Shown here: piece by piece, positions 44,806 through 54,859 of the stretch
How the letters are laid out: each line of letters opens with the position of its first letter
How positions within the stretch are numbered: the stretch's first letter is position 1
NCBI GenBank assembly: GCA_043228905.1
Contig: JBHGNT010000005.1
Span: forward strand, 9,424,001-9,488,000
DNA length: 64,000 nucleotides
From: Azolla caroliniana
Lineage: Eukaryota; Polypodiophyta
Direction: 5' to 3'
Notes under the pieces: generated by a model
What the model saw: only the letters and a program-made list of their open reading frames with translations
Databases searched by the model: none
What the model was told of the DNA's origin: nothing
Made by a program: the position numbers and the translations under genes

Positions 44806-44863
44806 TTTCGTAACAGTTATATACAACCTATTTTTACATTATGGTACAAGTGGGGCCGTCCAT
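44744..44863 (-). other. G3 pol-ORF3 spacer with (TTTA)n
   Basis: The plus strand has about eight TTTA units at 44774-44808 (TAAA on the coding strand), between the pol stop and ORF3. It is the counterpart of the G1 spacer. Confidence 0.6.
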
Positions 44864-46020
44864 TTACGCCGCGGGTTCTCCGGCTCTGTCCTGTTTGGCG
44901 GTGAATGGGTTAGGTGGCGTAGAGCCCAGGTAAGGTTTAAGGCGAAACCCATTCACCTTTTGCCATACTACTTCCCCGACCAACGTACCTAGTTGGAACG
45001 TGCCTTGTTCCGCTCCAATTATCCAGTATGGGCCGGTCCAGCGGAATCGTAACTTCCCTAGCATATGGCCCATGCGGGTTTGGAAAACTAGCATCGCTCG
45101 ACCGACGGTGAACTCCTTTTCCCTTGCGTTCCGATGTCGATCCACAAACGCTTTACGTCGTCGCTGTTCCTACTCCAACACAGCCATGCTGTTTACGCGT
45201 TTTTCCCCGAGTTCGAGTAGTTGGTGGAGCCGTACCTCCTCCGACTTGGCTTTCGATAGTCGGTCCCGTACCTGAATCCGCAAACTGGGTACCTGAAATT
45301 CGACCGGCATCATAGCCTCCAGCCCAAACGCTAGTCGAAACGGTGTTGAATGTTTGCTTGTTTTGTAGCTGGTTCTGTATGCCCATAACGCACTCTGTAA
45401 TTTGGTATCCCAGTCTGTTCTATTTTCATTGACGATTTTCTTCAAGATGGTCTGCAACGTCTTGTTGGTGGATTCCGCTAACCCATTTGCATGTGGATAA
45501 TATGGCGTACTCTTCTTATGGACTATGGTGTAATGATGTGTTAGTTCCCGAACCACCGTATTGAGAAAGTGACTACTGATGAGCTCAATCGGACAGCCGA
45601 ACCGGCACCAGATGTGCTCGTAAAGGAATCTGGCTATGACGATTGCCGTATTTTCTCATAGTGCCTTTGCTTCTACCCACTTGGTGCAATAATCCGTAGC
45701 TACCAATATGTATTTATTGCCCATACAGGCTGCCGCTGGTGTGAAGGGGCCCACAAAATCCAATCCCCACTTTTGGAAGGGGTCTAGCGGTAATATGGGC
45801 TAGTGTGGCATCCTTCCGCCCTCCGTCCGTTGACACAAATCACACTTTCTACAATACTTGGATGCGTCCTTCTGCGTTGTTGGCCACTGTAAGCCCGCCT
45901 ACCATATTTTCCGGGCTGTAACGTCGCCCGCGTAATGGCCGCCTGCCGTGCCACAATGCGCCTCCCGTAAAACTGCTTCTTTCTCATCCTGACGTACCCC
46001 ACATTGCCAAATGCCGTCAT
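44864..46020 (-). pseudogene. G3 integrase (broken)
   Basis: 45784-46020 covers the zinc-domain region in a shifted frame (AHCGTAGGHYAGD-like reading). 45170-45556 is the end of the core (THHYTIVHKKSTPYYPHANG, LAESTNKTLQTILKKIVNEN, with catalytic Glu). 44864-45145 is the C-terminal domain (LVFQTRMGHMLGKLRFRWTG, NGFRLKPYLGS). There is no chromodomain. G1 integrase aligns throughout, including the KLRFRWTGPY and NGFRLKPY blocks. Confidence 0.85.
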
Positions 46021-47935
46021 TTCCTTTGTGATATAAAACTCCTTCTACGAGGTAGAAGTTACGGCTTCAGACGGCTAGTCGTTTCCTCTCGTCCGTGCGT
46101 AATTGTGGTCGAGGTAGTCTCGTAGTAAAAAAATATGTCATTTCCATAAGCCACCGGTTCGGAAAGGTCGATTCCATTCTTTCTGTTAGTGCTACTACCC
46201 GCAGGATGTCGGCGTCCGGAAAATCGTCGTCATCTTTCTGTACTGTTTCTCCATTCTCGAGTCTGCTCAAAAAATCTGCCACTACGTGTTACGTCCCTGG
46301 TCGGTGCTGGATTATGAAATTGAATTCTTGGAGCAGTAGCATCCATCGCGCCAATTTCCCCGTCAGGGCTTGTTTCTCCACCAAATACAGCAACGCCGAA
46401 TGATCCATGTGGAACGTGAATTTCCTCCCTAGTAAATAATGCTGGAATTTATTGATGCTATAGATCATCCCTAACGCCTCTTGCTCCGTTGTGGAATAGT
46501 TACGCTTTGCTGTTGATAATTTGCAACTAGCATAGTACACTGGCCGATACCAGTTTGGTTCGGTGAGCTGCATTAGTGCACTTCCTATTGCTATGTCCGA
46601 GGCGTCGACGAACACGTAGAATGGCTTCGCCCAAACTGGTGGTTGTACGACGGGGGCCTATGTGAGCATTATCTTAAGTGCCTCATAGGCCTTGTCCTCC
46701 GTTGCGGTCCATTGGAAGGGAGTCCGATGTACGGATGCATGTAACGGCGTGGTGAAGTCCGCCAAATATCGTATCATCCGACTATGCCACCGTACTTGTC
46801 CTAATAACCGACCGAGTGATTTTGCGTTTGTTAGAGTTCTAGCTTGTGTAATCACGGAGATCTTGTTCGGATCGACTGCTATTCCCTCCTTGCTGACTAT
46901 ATGGCCCAGGAGAGTTCCGCTGGTCACGCCAAAAGCACATTTCGTGGGATTCAGGCTTAAGCGTGCGCTGTGGCAACGTTCCAGGCACAGTTGCAGGTGC
47001 GTAAAATGGTCTATTGTTCTCCCATATACCGCAAAGTCATCTAAAAAAACTTGCATGAACGCCAGAATGTATTCCCCAAAGATCTCCGTAATTGTCCGTT
47101 GAAATGTTGCCAGCGCCGTCTTTAGCCCGAACATCATGACGACTGCCACATAGACTCCCCAGTCCGTGACAAATGCCGTCTTTTCTTGGTCCTCGGGATG
47201 CATGCGTACCTGGTTATACCCACTGAAGCCATCTAAAAAACTGTACATCTCATGTCCTGCGACGGCGTCCAGTACGCTATCGGTGAAGGGTAAAGAGAAT
47301 GCGTCCGTAATGGTTACAACGTTTAATTTTCGGTAATCCACGCATACCCGTATTTTGCCGTTTTTTTTTGGAACGACCACTATCGTGCTTAACAATGTGG
47401 CTTGTTTAACTGGCTGTATGAACCCCGCCTTTAGGAGTTTGTCAATTTCTTCTTTTACGCGGGTTGCGTAGTTCGGGTTCATGCGGTAGCGGCGCTGCTG
47501 GACGGGTTTTGCATCAGTTGCTAAATTGATCTTATGCTGATAAAACTTGGGATCTAACCCCTTCATGTCATCGTGAGCCCAAGAAAACACATCTTTATAT
47601 TTTGTGAGTAGTGCGATCATCGTGTTTCTCTGGTCCGGCCTTAATTCCTTTGCGATGGAGAGGAAACGGGGTTCTGATTCTGTACCCACATTTACTTCTT
47701 CCAGGGCGGAGGCGGTGACTTGTCGTGAAATTTCCATTTCCCTTTCGAATGCCGCTCGTGCTCTGCTGAGTTCCAATATGGACTTTGGGTTTGGTTCGCA
47801 AGCCTCGTCGTGGAGAATAGTGGCCATGGCATATTCTGCCGCGGTTGCGATGACGTCGATTTTGAACAACGGAATGATCCGAGGGTGCTCATCTAGGTAT
47901 GCCTCTAATTCTGCATCCTCCACCCCAACCAACAT
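46021..47935 (-). pseudogene. G3 reverse transcriptase and RNase H (few breaks)
   Basis: 46658-47935 gives 425 residues. RT starts near 140 (YRMNPNYATRVKEEIDKLLK), with PLSTIVVVPKKN-like text (Leu-Ser-Thr replacing Leu-Ser-Pro), FGLKTALATFQR (Pro to Leu) and catalytic FLDDFAVYG. A stop at about 46656 separates it from RNase H 46289-46615 (FVDASDIAIGSALMQ, STTEQEALGMIYSI). 46067-46282 begins ADFLSRLENGE. The enzyme pair copies element RNA to DNA; key RT residues are kept, but the frame has stops. Confidence 0.88.
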
Positions 47936-48059
47936 ATTTATATCTTCTGCGTATAATGGTGTTATACCCTTGGGTTGTGGCGTGCTTCCTTCCGTAGGTA
48001 CGCAAACCTTAGTGTGTCTGTGTCGGAAACTAATACACTTGTGTTGCCAGCTCTGCTTG

Positions 48060-49972
48060 ATATTTGCTGCCCGAAGCCATGGTCAGCCCAGAAGCACTGG
48101 GTACACCCTTGGGGCATCCAAGGCGAGGACGAGCGCCGAGATGTCGAAGCGATGTCCGCCCATGATAATGCCTATCTTGCAAATTAACCCCAATGGTCGT
48201 ACTGAGCAGGTATCTGCCATTCGGAGCTAGAATGGGCAAGCCTCCCATTCTGAAATGCCTAACTGCTCGCAAGTTTTCGCGCTAATTACATTGACGCTTG
48301 AGCCGCCATCGATTACGCATCTAGGAATTTCCTGTCCGTGTAATATTAATGTAATAGCTGGGTTGTGGTGATCCACTACAAGTGGGCCGTCGCTAACGTC
48401 TGTAAGGTTTGTAGCGACGCTCACCCCGGGTATGCCCGTCACCCGTTCTTCCATGGTTTGGCGGAAGCGCGGGACTAGCTGCATTAGCTTCTCCATGGTT
48501 AACGTTATCTCGCAGCCCGCTAATGCCTGCCAAATGGGGTCCGGGACCGGTCCTTCGTCCTTTACTCGCTCCCTCGCATTCACAGACTCCTTCCGCATGC
48601 GCTCTGTATTGGTCGCGTTTGCTTTTTCCACCCATGCCTGGGCTTGTCGTCGTATCTCATCTTGCGCAGCCCAATCAACCGTTTTTGTTTGCTAGTGTGT
48701 CGTGACTTGCTGCACTTTCGCCGTAATCGTATTGATGGCGGGCCCCTTGCCCTTGCATGTTGGGCATTGCGTGGCATAATGTTCGGGCTGCTAACAAATA
48801 AAACAATGGATGCTTGATTCACCCTTCTTGGCTCCTGGTGGTGTGTGTCGATCCCCTGGTGTGACTTGCTCCTCCCAGTCTGGCCTTGTTTGTCGGAACG
48901 CACGCGGTGGTTGTTGTTGGTCCCGTCGTGGTTCTTGGTGTCACTCATCTCTTGAGCTTTCGTCGTAATGCCGGTGATCTCAATATTGCCGCGGTTTCCC
49001 ACGATAACCATTGAATCCGCCATGTTTGTTTGTCGGCCGGTGATTCTCATAGCGCCGGCCCCCTTTAGCATAACTCGGATGTCCACAATAATCCTCATCC
49101 TCTAGTTCTTCTTCCTCGGAATTGTTGTGATTTCGGCGATTCCGGTGGTGCCGGTTGTCCCGTGGGTTGCGATCCATATACCGTGGTCGGTCTTCTTGCC
49201 TCCTTTGTTTAGTACAGCGTGGGGGACGTTGTGTGTCCATGCTGCAGACTGTGGGAGCGGCTCTGTTCAACATATTGTATTCGCATTGTTCGACTGTGTG
49301 AGCCTTCGAGTGGCAGATTGGGCAGTGGATTCGCATGTTGCACTCCACTATGGAATGCCCCGAGTTCAATGACCATATCCGTCGTGCACTGGATTGCTTG
49401 ACGAAACTGGCCTTCCTCGTCCTGGGGTAACGCTTGTCGTAAGGAGGACATAGAAAACCTTTCCTCCTCATCGTCCAACTCGAGTTGTAACGCTCGTTCA
49501 ATGACCATATCCGTCGTTTCCCCTTTCACGCTATTGTTGTTGAGCGTTGCCCGGATGGGTCGGCGTAAAGCTGCCATAAATGTCTCTCGAGCCTCGTCCT
49601 CCACGGGGCTCCGTTCTAGTTTCCGCCATAAATTTTGGAAACGTAAGCTGAAGTCTGCGATCGTCTCGGTCGGCTGTTGCTTAATCGTATAGAACTGTCC
49701 GAGGATTTCGCATTGTGGAACCCTCCGATGGAAGAACCGCAAGAAAGTGGACTGCAGCTGATCGAAGGTTGTGATTGCTGGTAAATCCATCTGTGAATGC
49801 CAAAACGCCGCTCACCCATCCAATGTTAACCCGAACTCCGTCATTTTCGAATGGTGCGCTACCGCCTCCTAAAGGCTCTGCGCCAGTGGTTCACATTCCA
49901 GACATTAAGGAACATGCGAATATGGGTTGCGGCATCGGTTTCGCCGTTAAAGCGGGGATAGGCAAAGGCCAT
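48060..49972 (-). pseudogene. G3 gag and protease (broken)
   Basis: Gag starts near 49972 (MAFAYPRFNGETDAATHIRM). 49209-49790 holds the core (TTFDQLQSTFLRFFHRRVPQ, GQFYTIKQQPTETIADFSLR) and an acidic helix. The first zinc knuckle is disrupted by a 22-bp direct repeat (49364-49385, copy of 49496-49517). The second knuckle reads CPICHSKAHTVEQC in another frame. A basic Arg/Gly/Asp-rich segment follows, with a last Cys/His cluster near 48780 (broken). 48227-48631 includes the protease start with active site CVIDGGSSVNVISAKTCEQL (DGGS, as in G1). The region continues degenerate to the pol frame. Confidence 0.82.
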
Positions 49973-50259
49973 GTTGGGGGCTACAGCGGGGCGGGAAAGA
50001 CCATAGGGTGGCTGTGGCGAGCGTGCTCCCTGCGTATCGTCGAGGTATTTGGAGAGCGAAGAATCACCTTTGTAATCACGACAGGTAGTACTGAGGTCGC
50101 TAAGGCAAGGCTTTTGTCGTGCGCGTTCCTCTGCCTAGCGTGTGACGGACCTTGTGATTGGCCGGTCTTGTCATGTTGGTTCTCTGGGCGTCTGCGGCTA
50201 AACATCCATTCGTCGTTGCTTGTTTGTGAGAAGTCGCAGATCACCAAGTGTGCCAAAAG
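49973..50259 (-). promoter_or_regulatory. G3 leader and primer-binding site
   Basis: About 290 bp of leader. Next to the LTR the minus strand reads CTTTTGGCACACTTGGTGAT, with TGG close to the LTR end as expected of a tRNA primer site. The tRNA is not identified. Confidence 0.55.
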
Positions 50260-50697
50260 TGTTACCGATTAGGAACACGGTTTGTGGTCAGTCCTTCAAC
50301 CTAGACCTCCAAGTGATTGTGGAACAACGAATGGGGTGTCTATGCGTAATGTGTAGGGGAATGTTCCCCATAACCTATCAGCGTATAAGGGAGACAGCTA
50401 CAATCGACTCCTTAGCAATGGTTAAACTCACGTTCTTACACGCTCAGGTATTCCAGACACACACTAAAGTAGCCGTAGCTATACAAAGACTTTCAGAGAA
50501 GATAGAATTCTATTACGATATGCTTCTTTACATTCCCAAAATACACGCTCCCTCTATAAGAGGTTTTCTGCCCTTTATATACGCAGGGTCTATTTAGCCG
50601 TTCACGCTTCCTGCGTGAACCGTTACATGCGTTATGATCTTATATTATTTCTTATTCCTACGCTCTTGTCCGTCGGTTACTATTCCGGCGGACAACA
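50260..50697 (-). repeat. G3 5' LTR
   Basis: 438 bp, same ends as the left copy. Confidence 0.95.
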
Positions 50698-51151
50698 ACT
50701 GTAATAAGCCATATGGATGATGTCGAGGTTTTTTGGATCAACAACATGTATCACAACTATGACCATAATCCGTAACAAAATGGCGAAGTCGTGGCCGCCA
50801 ATACCTTTGAGAAATTAACGCCAAAGTCTTGTGGATGCCGAAATGTCCAGCCATTGATGTGTCATGACATTGTTGCAAGACTCGGAGTCGAGAAGGACCA
50901 TCAGGCACATATAAGAGATTTTGTCGAAAAAGTAAACCATCATGCCAATTGAATTGGTTGTAGTCTTAACGAGGATTTTGAGATTGTGAACAAGAAGCAC
51001 TATCTAGGATAATATGGTTTAGAATGTCTTGGAAGAATTCATCAGTCTCAATATGCTCCCGAATGGAGTCCAGAAGACCTGAATCCCTGGGTGTGTCTAT
51101 AGCATGAAATGTCATTAGTCGTAGACGGTCAGGACCCAAGAGGATTTGCTT
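50698..51151 (-). pseudogene. G2 integrase zinc-domain region
   Basis: Reading leftward, the residues include DTSMAGHFGIHKT (zinc His pair) and later HSCDTCC, matching G5 APMVGHFGISKT and RTCDTCCRAK. It breaks at MAYYS, where G3 entered. Several stops and shifts are present. Confidence 0.75.
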
Positions 51152-53161
51152 CTAGCTTTCAAATGCGGCCTCTCTTGGTTGAAGTTCCATATACGAACGC
51201 CGAGATAAAAAATTTGCTTTTCCTTGTTGCGTCCCAGGGCGATATAGAATTACGAAATCAAAACGAGTTAAGAATTGCACCCGACGAGTTTGTCGACGAC
51301 TCAAGACTCGAGCACTTTGGAAGTACGTTAGATTTTTGTGAATATTATAAACAATGATTTGTTGAGATGAACCCTCCAAAAAATGACACCATTGTTGAAA
51401 AGAATCCACAATGGCAAGAAGCTCTTTGTCGCGAATCTCATAGTTGATTTCTGAAGCTTCGAATTTCCGTGAATGAAAAGCCACAGGGTACAGTTGGCCA
51501 TCATTGCTAATCTGGGATAATACGCTTCCTAGTGCGAAGTCGAATGCATCAGCTTCGAGTATAAACCACTTCAATGGATCAACATGCATCGAAATTGGTG
51601 CGGATGTAAATGCTTGCTTTAATCCTTCAAATGCAGAGTTTGCATTTATACTCACAAATGGTCGATTCTTCTGTGTCAATTGAGTGAGGGGCAATACGAT
51701 CTTTGAATAATCTTTGATGAACTTGCGATAAAAGTTTGCGAACCCTAAAAAGCATTGTACATCTCGCACAGACTGTGGTGTTTGCCAATCTAAAACTGTT
51801 TGAACCTTTGTTGGATCCATAGAGATGCCATGTGAAGAGACTATGTACCCCAAAAATTCCACTTGACGCTGGTCGAAACTGCACTTCTCCAATTTTGCAT
51901 AGAGACCATATTCACGCAACCGTTAAGCTGTTGCAAAGCTTGTTGAACATGTATATCATGATTCTCTTGAGTTTTTGAGTAGATCAAGATATCAACCAAG
52001 TAAATTATGACGAAAATATCAAGGAAATCTCGAAAAATGTCATTCGCCATATGTTGGAAAACTGCTGGTGCATTCGTGAGACCAAATGGCATCACTGTAT
52101 ATACTCAAAATGGCCATAGCGAGTTCGGAAAGCAGTCTTCCATTCATCCCCAAGACGAATTCGAACAAGATTGTAAGCACCTCGAAGATCTAACGTTGGG
52201 AAATACTTAGCTCCACTGAGGTGTTCCAGAAGGTTCGAAATCAATGGTAGAGCATATCGGTTTCGAATAGTTACTTTATTCAATCCTCAATAATCCAGGA
52301 CCAGATGAAGGGAACCATCTTTCTTCTTAACGAAAAATATGGGTGCGCCAATAGGAGATCTTGAATGTTGGATAGACCCATTCTCCAAGTTCTCATCGAT
52401 ATATTCCGAAGAACCTCTAACTCCTTGGGCGAAAGGTTCTAAATTGGCCCCCATGGAGGCTCTTTTCTGGGCTGCAAATCAATCGGGCAATCATATGGTC
52501 GATGCTCTGATAGTCTATTGGCCTTCACCTTATCAAACACATCAGAGAATTCTATATATTTCTTCAGTAGTTGGACCCCCGATTCTTGTGAGCTCAATGT
52601 GGGAGTTGCTAAAACTACGAACACCAACATGTCTTCCTTCCGTCCTTCCTCACGTAACTGATGTATAGAGATTGTCGAAATCTTTTGGAATGTCATATCC
52701 TTTGTTGGAGTTTTAAGAGACTCAGACTGTATTGTGACATCTTCAATGGTTCTTTTTCTCCAATAAATAGTTGGGTTATGTAGCTCAAACCATCGAAGAC
52801 CAAGAACTAGGGAGTGCTCTGAACTACTAATGATGTTGAATGAGATGACACTAGCCAAATTGCCTAGGACTACACGAATTGGTTCAGACTCTTCAACTAT
52901 ATCACCTGATGCTATGGGGCGTCCATCAATGACTCCGACAGAAACTGGGCTTGGGAGCTTATGCAACTGAATATTATGCATTACAACAAACTCACGATCC
53001 ATGAAACAAGAGTTGGCTCCAGAGTCTAAGAGGGCAGAAGCTGGGACACGATGGCACCTAGATGTGTTAAGCTTAACTTGTGTAAAGAAAACTCGACTAA
53101 CTTGACTGGATGAAATGGAACCACAACTAGGGACGGACCTTACATGCCTAGGGCTGTCCAA
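51152..53161 (-). pseudogene. G2 protease, RT and RNase H (catalytic residue lost)
   Basis: 52439-53161: protease with intact ALLDSGANSCFMDREF, ending [15 protein letters not shown]. 52092-52283: RT start ([20 protein letters not shown]). 51841-52095: [16 protein letters not shown], then YLVD in place of the YLDD box seen in G5 (a GAT-to-GTT change in the first catalytic Asp). 51152-51919: thumb and RNase H (FLGFANFYRKFIKDYSKIVL, LEADAFDFALGSVLSQ). The frames differ between pieces. Confidence 0.88.
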
Positions 53162-53331
53162 CCAAATGGCTCCGATTTTGGCCGGACTTACTCGTTTAAC
53201 ACATCATCTAATTGGCTCAAGACATCAAATGTATTTTTATGACAAGGACTACTAGGTCTACTTGGGTTACGAGAAGGCGGGATAGAAATTGAGATGGGAT
53301 TGTCATGAACACTTACTTGGTTAACTTGTCG

Positions 53332-54305
53332 TCATGGTTTATGTGGACAACTCACAACAATATGCCCTAGACCACCACAATAGAGGCATAAACGATTCGC
53401 TCGCCTTCGTTGCTTTTCAGCATTTGATAATAGTCCTCGACGTCGTGTTGTCTCGATTTCCATTGGATTAGGGCCTTCCACCACACTTGACTTTAATACT
53501 TGGGGTGGAATTGTGACCACCGAAACATATGTTTCTATTGGTCGGAAGCGTAACATTTGTTGGCGCTCAGAATGCCGCTCAAATAAGCGATTGTCACATC
53601 GCACGGCCCGACTTATTGCTTTAGTAAGAGATTTTGGATCATCATGGAAGGTAAGAAGTAAATCCTTCACATCATTGTGCATACCTTGAAGAAATTGGTC
53701 CATTAATGCTGCCTCGTCCCATGGAATATCACATGCTAGAAGGCGAAAATCTGCAGGATAAGCGGAAGTAGGATGATCTCCTTGTCGTAATCGCCGAATT
53801 TTGTTTATTGCGGTCCTCATACTATCAATGTCTCCAAAGTTAGCTTGGAACTCATTAATAAACGCTTCAAAATCTTCTAATAATGGTGAGTGCTTCTCTA
53901 GGAGTGGTGCAAACCACACTAATGCGGTACCCGTTAACAAGGTACTAACTAGTTCCACACGAGCAACATCAGTTGGGTAACAACTAGGATCCAATTTAAT
54001 CACAAGTCGTACCTGATTTAAAAATACACGAAATTGAGACCTTGTACCATCAAACTTGGCCGACAGACTAATCTTGGGTTCCTTCAACGAGGTTTGAACT
54101 TCTGCCGCTTGTTGTTGCAATAGAGTAGTCTCCAATTGATGCACCTGTTGAGATAATTCTTCATATTGTTGTACTTCTCAGCACTTACTTGTTGTAGGTC
54201 TCCCAACAATCTTTGATTTTCATGCTCTAGTGCCATGAATTTGGTTGTTAGCATGTCGAGCTCGGAGAGAACACGCATATATTCTTGCTTGCTAACGGAC
54301 TCCAT
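53332..54305 (-). pseudogene. G2 gag
   Basis: ATG 54305 (MESVSKQEYMRVLSELDMLT), a short coiled coil, then a shift near 54140 into 53332-54144 (270 residues). Core text: FRVFLNQVRLVIKLDPSCYP, AINKIRRLRQGDHPTSAYPA, MHNDVKDLLLTFHDDPKSLT. Zinc knuckle CLYCGGLGHIVVSC is at the end. G5 gag is the same family and lacks about 25 residues that are present here. Confidence 0.88.
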
Positions 54306-54398
54306 AGTTGCGAGAGAAAATTGCTAGATTTGCTTGAATAAGGTTAAGATAAGACGAATAAGTTGGAGAAGAAGAAAAGAGAGATATTCAGTTCAAAC
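54306..54398 (-). promoter_or_regulatory. G2 leader
   Basis: Directly inside the LTR the minus strand reads GTTTGAACTGAATATCTCTC. G5 has GTTTGATTCGAATTCTCTC at the same place. Neither starts with TGG, so the primer is not a simple 3'-CCA-complementary tRNA site, or the LTR end should be set a few bases differently. Confidence 0.5.
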
Positions 54399-54447
54399 TG
54401 TGGAGACTTGAGAATAGGAGAGAGAAAGATAAGATGACAATAGAAGG

Positions 54448-54449
<2 letters not shown>

Positions 54450-54506
<57 letters not shown>
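54450..54506. repeat. (GA)n microsatellite
   Basis: About 28 GA units within the G2 LTR, corresponding to the transcribed leader in element orientation. Confidence 0.95.
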
Positions 54507-54507
<1 letters not shown>

Positions 54508-54643
54508 ACTAGAAATGGAAAGAGAGTTTATATGATAAGAGAGCAAGGATTACAAAGAGTAGGCTAAGGGGCTACAAACTGGTGTTGAACCGAATGAGTT
54601 GTGATGAATGAATAGACACCTATTTATAGGTCCTTATGGAGTA

Positions 54644-54719
54644 TTCTAGAATGTTCTAGAATATTTTAGATATTTATGATATTTAATATAATCATGGAAT
54701 ATCCTAGAATGTTCTAGAA
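54644..54719 (-). promoter_or_regulatory. Heat-shock elements of the G2 LTR
   Basis: TTCnnGAAnnTTCnnGAA at 54644-54661 and GAAnnTTCnnGAA at 54707-54719, both with exact spacing. They lie 15-90 bp upstream of the TATA box in the direction of transcription. Confidence 0.7.
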
Positions 54720-54859
54720 TACTCTAAATATCTTGTAATAACTAATAATACATTTATTATAACTATACATCATATATGTTATTATAATGGTTAAAGGTCT
54801 AACATATAGACCAAGACATGTGGATCCTACTACAATAATTGACATGTGTGTTCATTACT

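Larger units (their letters stand above)
34238..50697 (-). mobile_element. G3: gypsy element with ORF3, inserted in G2 and split by G4
   Basis: LTRs 34238-34675 and 50260-50697 are both 438 bp, differing at about 17 positions by eye. Flanks are GCTGT and ACTGT, a 5-bp duplication with one mismatch. Minus-strand order is gag, DGGS protease, RT (FLDD), RNase H, integrase, ORF3, as in G1. G4 (35446-42492) interrupts ORF3. Without G4, G3 is about 9.4 kb. Primer-site side reads CTTTTGGCACACTTGGTGAT. The 3' inner edge is not purine-rich but reads ACAGGCGTGCCAGG before the LTR, a motif shared with N1. Confidence 0.92.
33389..54859 (-). mobile_element. G2: chromovirus-family gypsy element, split by G3
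   Basis: Parts lie at 33389-34237 and 50698-54859; the middle is G3. The 5' LTR is 54399-54859; gag, protease, RT and RNase H follow leftward. Integrase is cut by G3 between residues MAYYS and QPMPIP, with a 5-bp duplication bearing one mismatch. On the far side only the last 30 bp of the 3' LTR survive (33389-33418), joined directly to integrase text HPAF, so the chromodomain and most of the 3' LTR are deleted. Protein identity with G5 is high throughout. Flanks are LINE sequence on both sides. Confidence 0.85.
54399..54859 (-). repeat. G2 5' LTR with heat-shock elements
   Basis: About 461 bp. It begins TGTGGAGACTTGAG on plus; the other end (about 54848-54859) corresponds to the reversed G5 LTR start. 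It contains a (GA)n tract, a minus-strand TATA box (CCTATAAATAGG, 54619-54630) and two GAA/TTC arrays upstream of it in transcription sense. Confidence 0.8.

Noticed and set aside
49775-50272. Plus-strand frame of 165 codons running into the G3 LTR
   Set aside because: Antisense to G3 gag start and leader; continues into the LTR without domain content.
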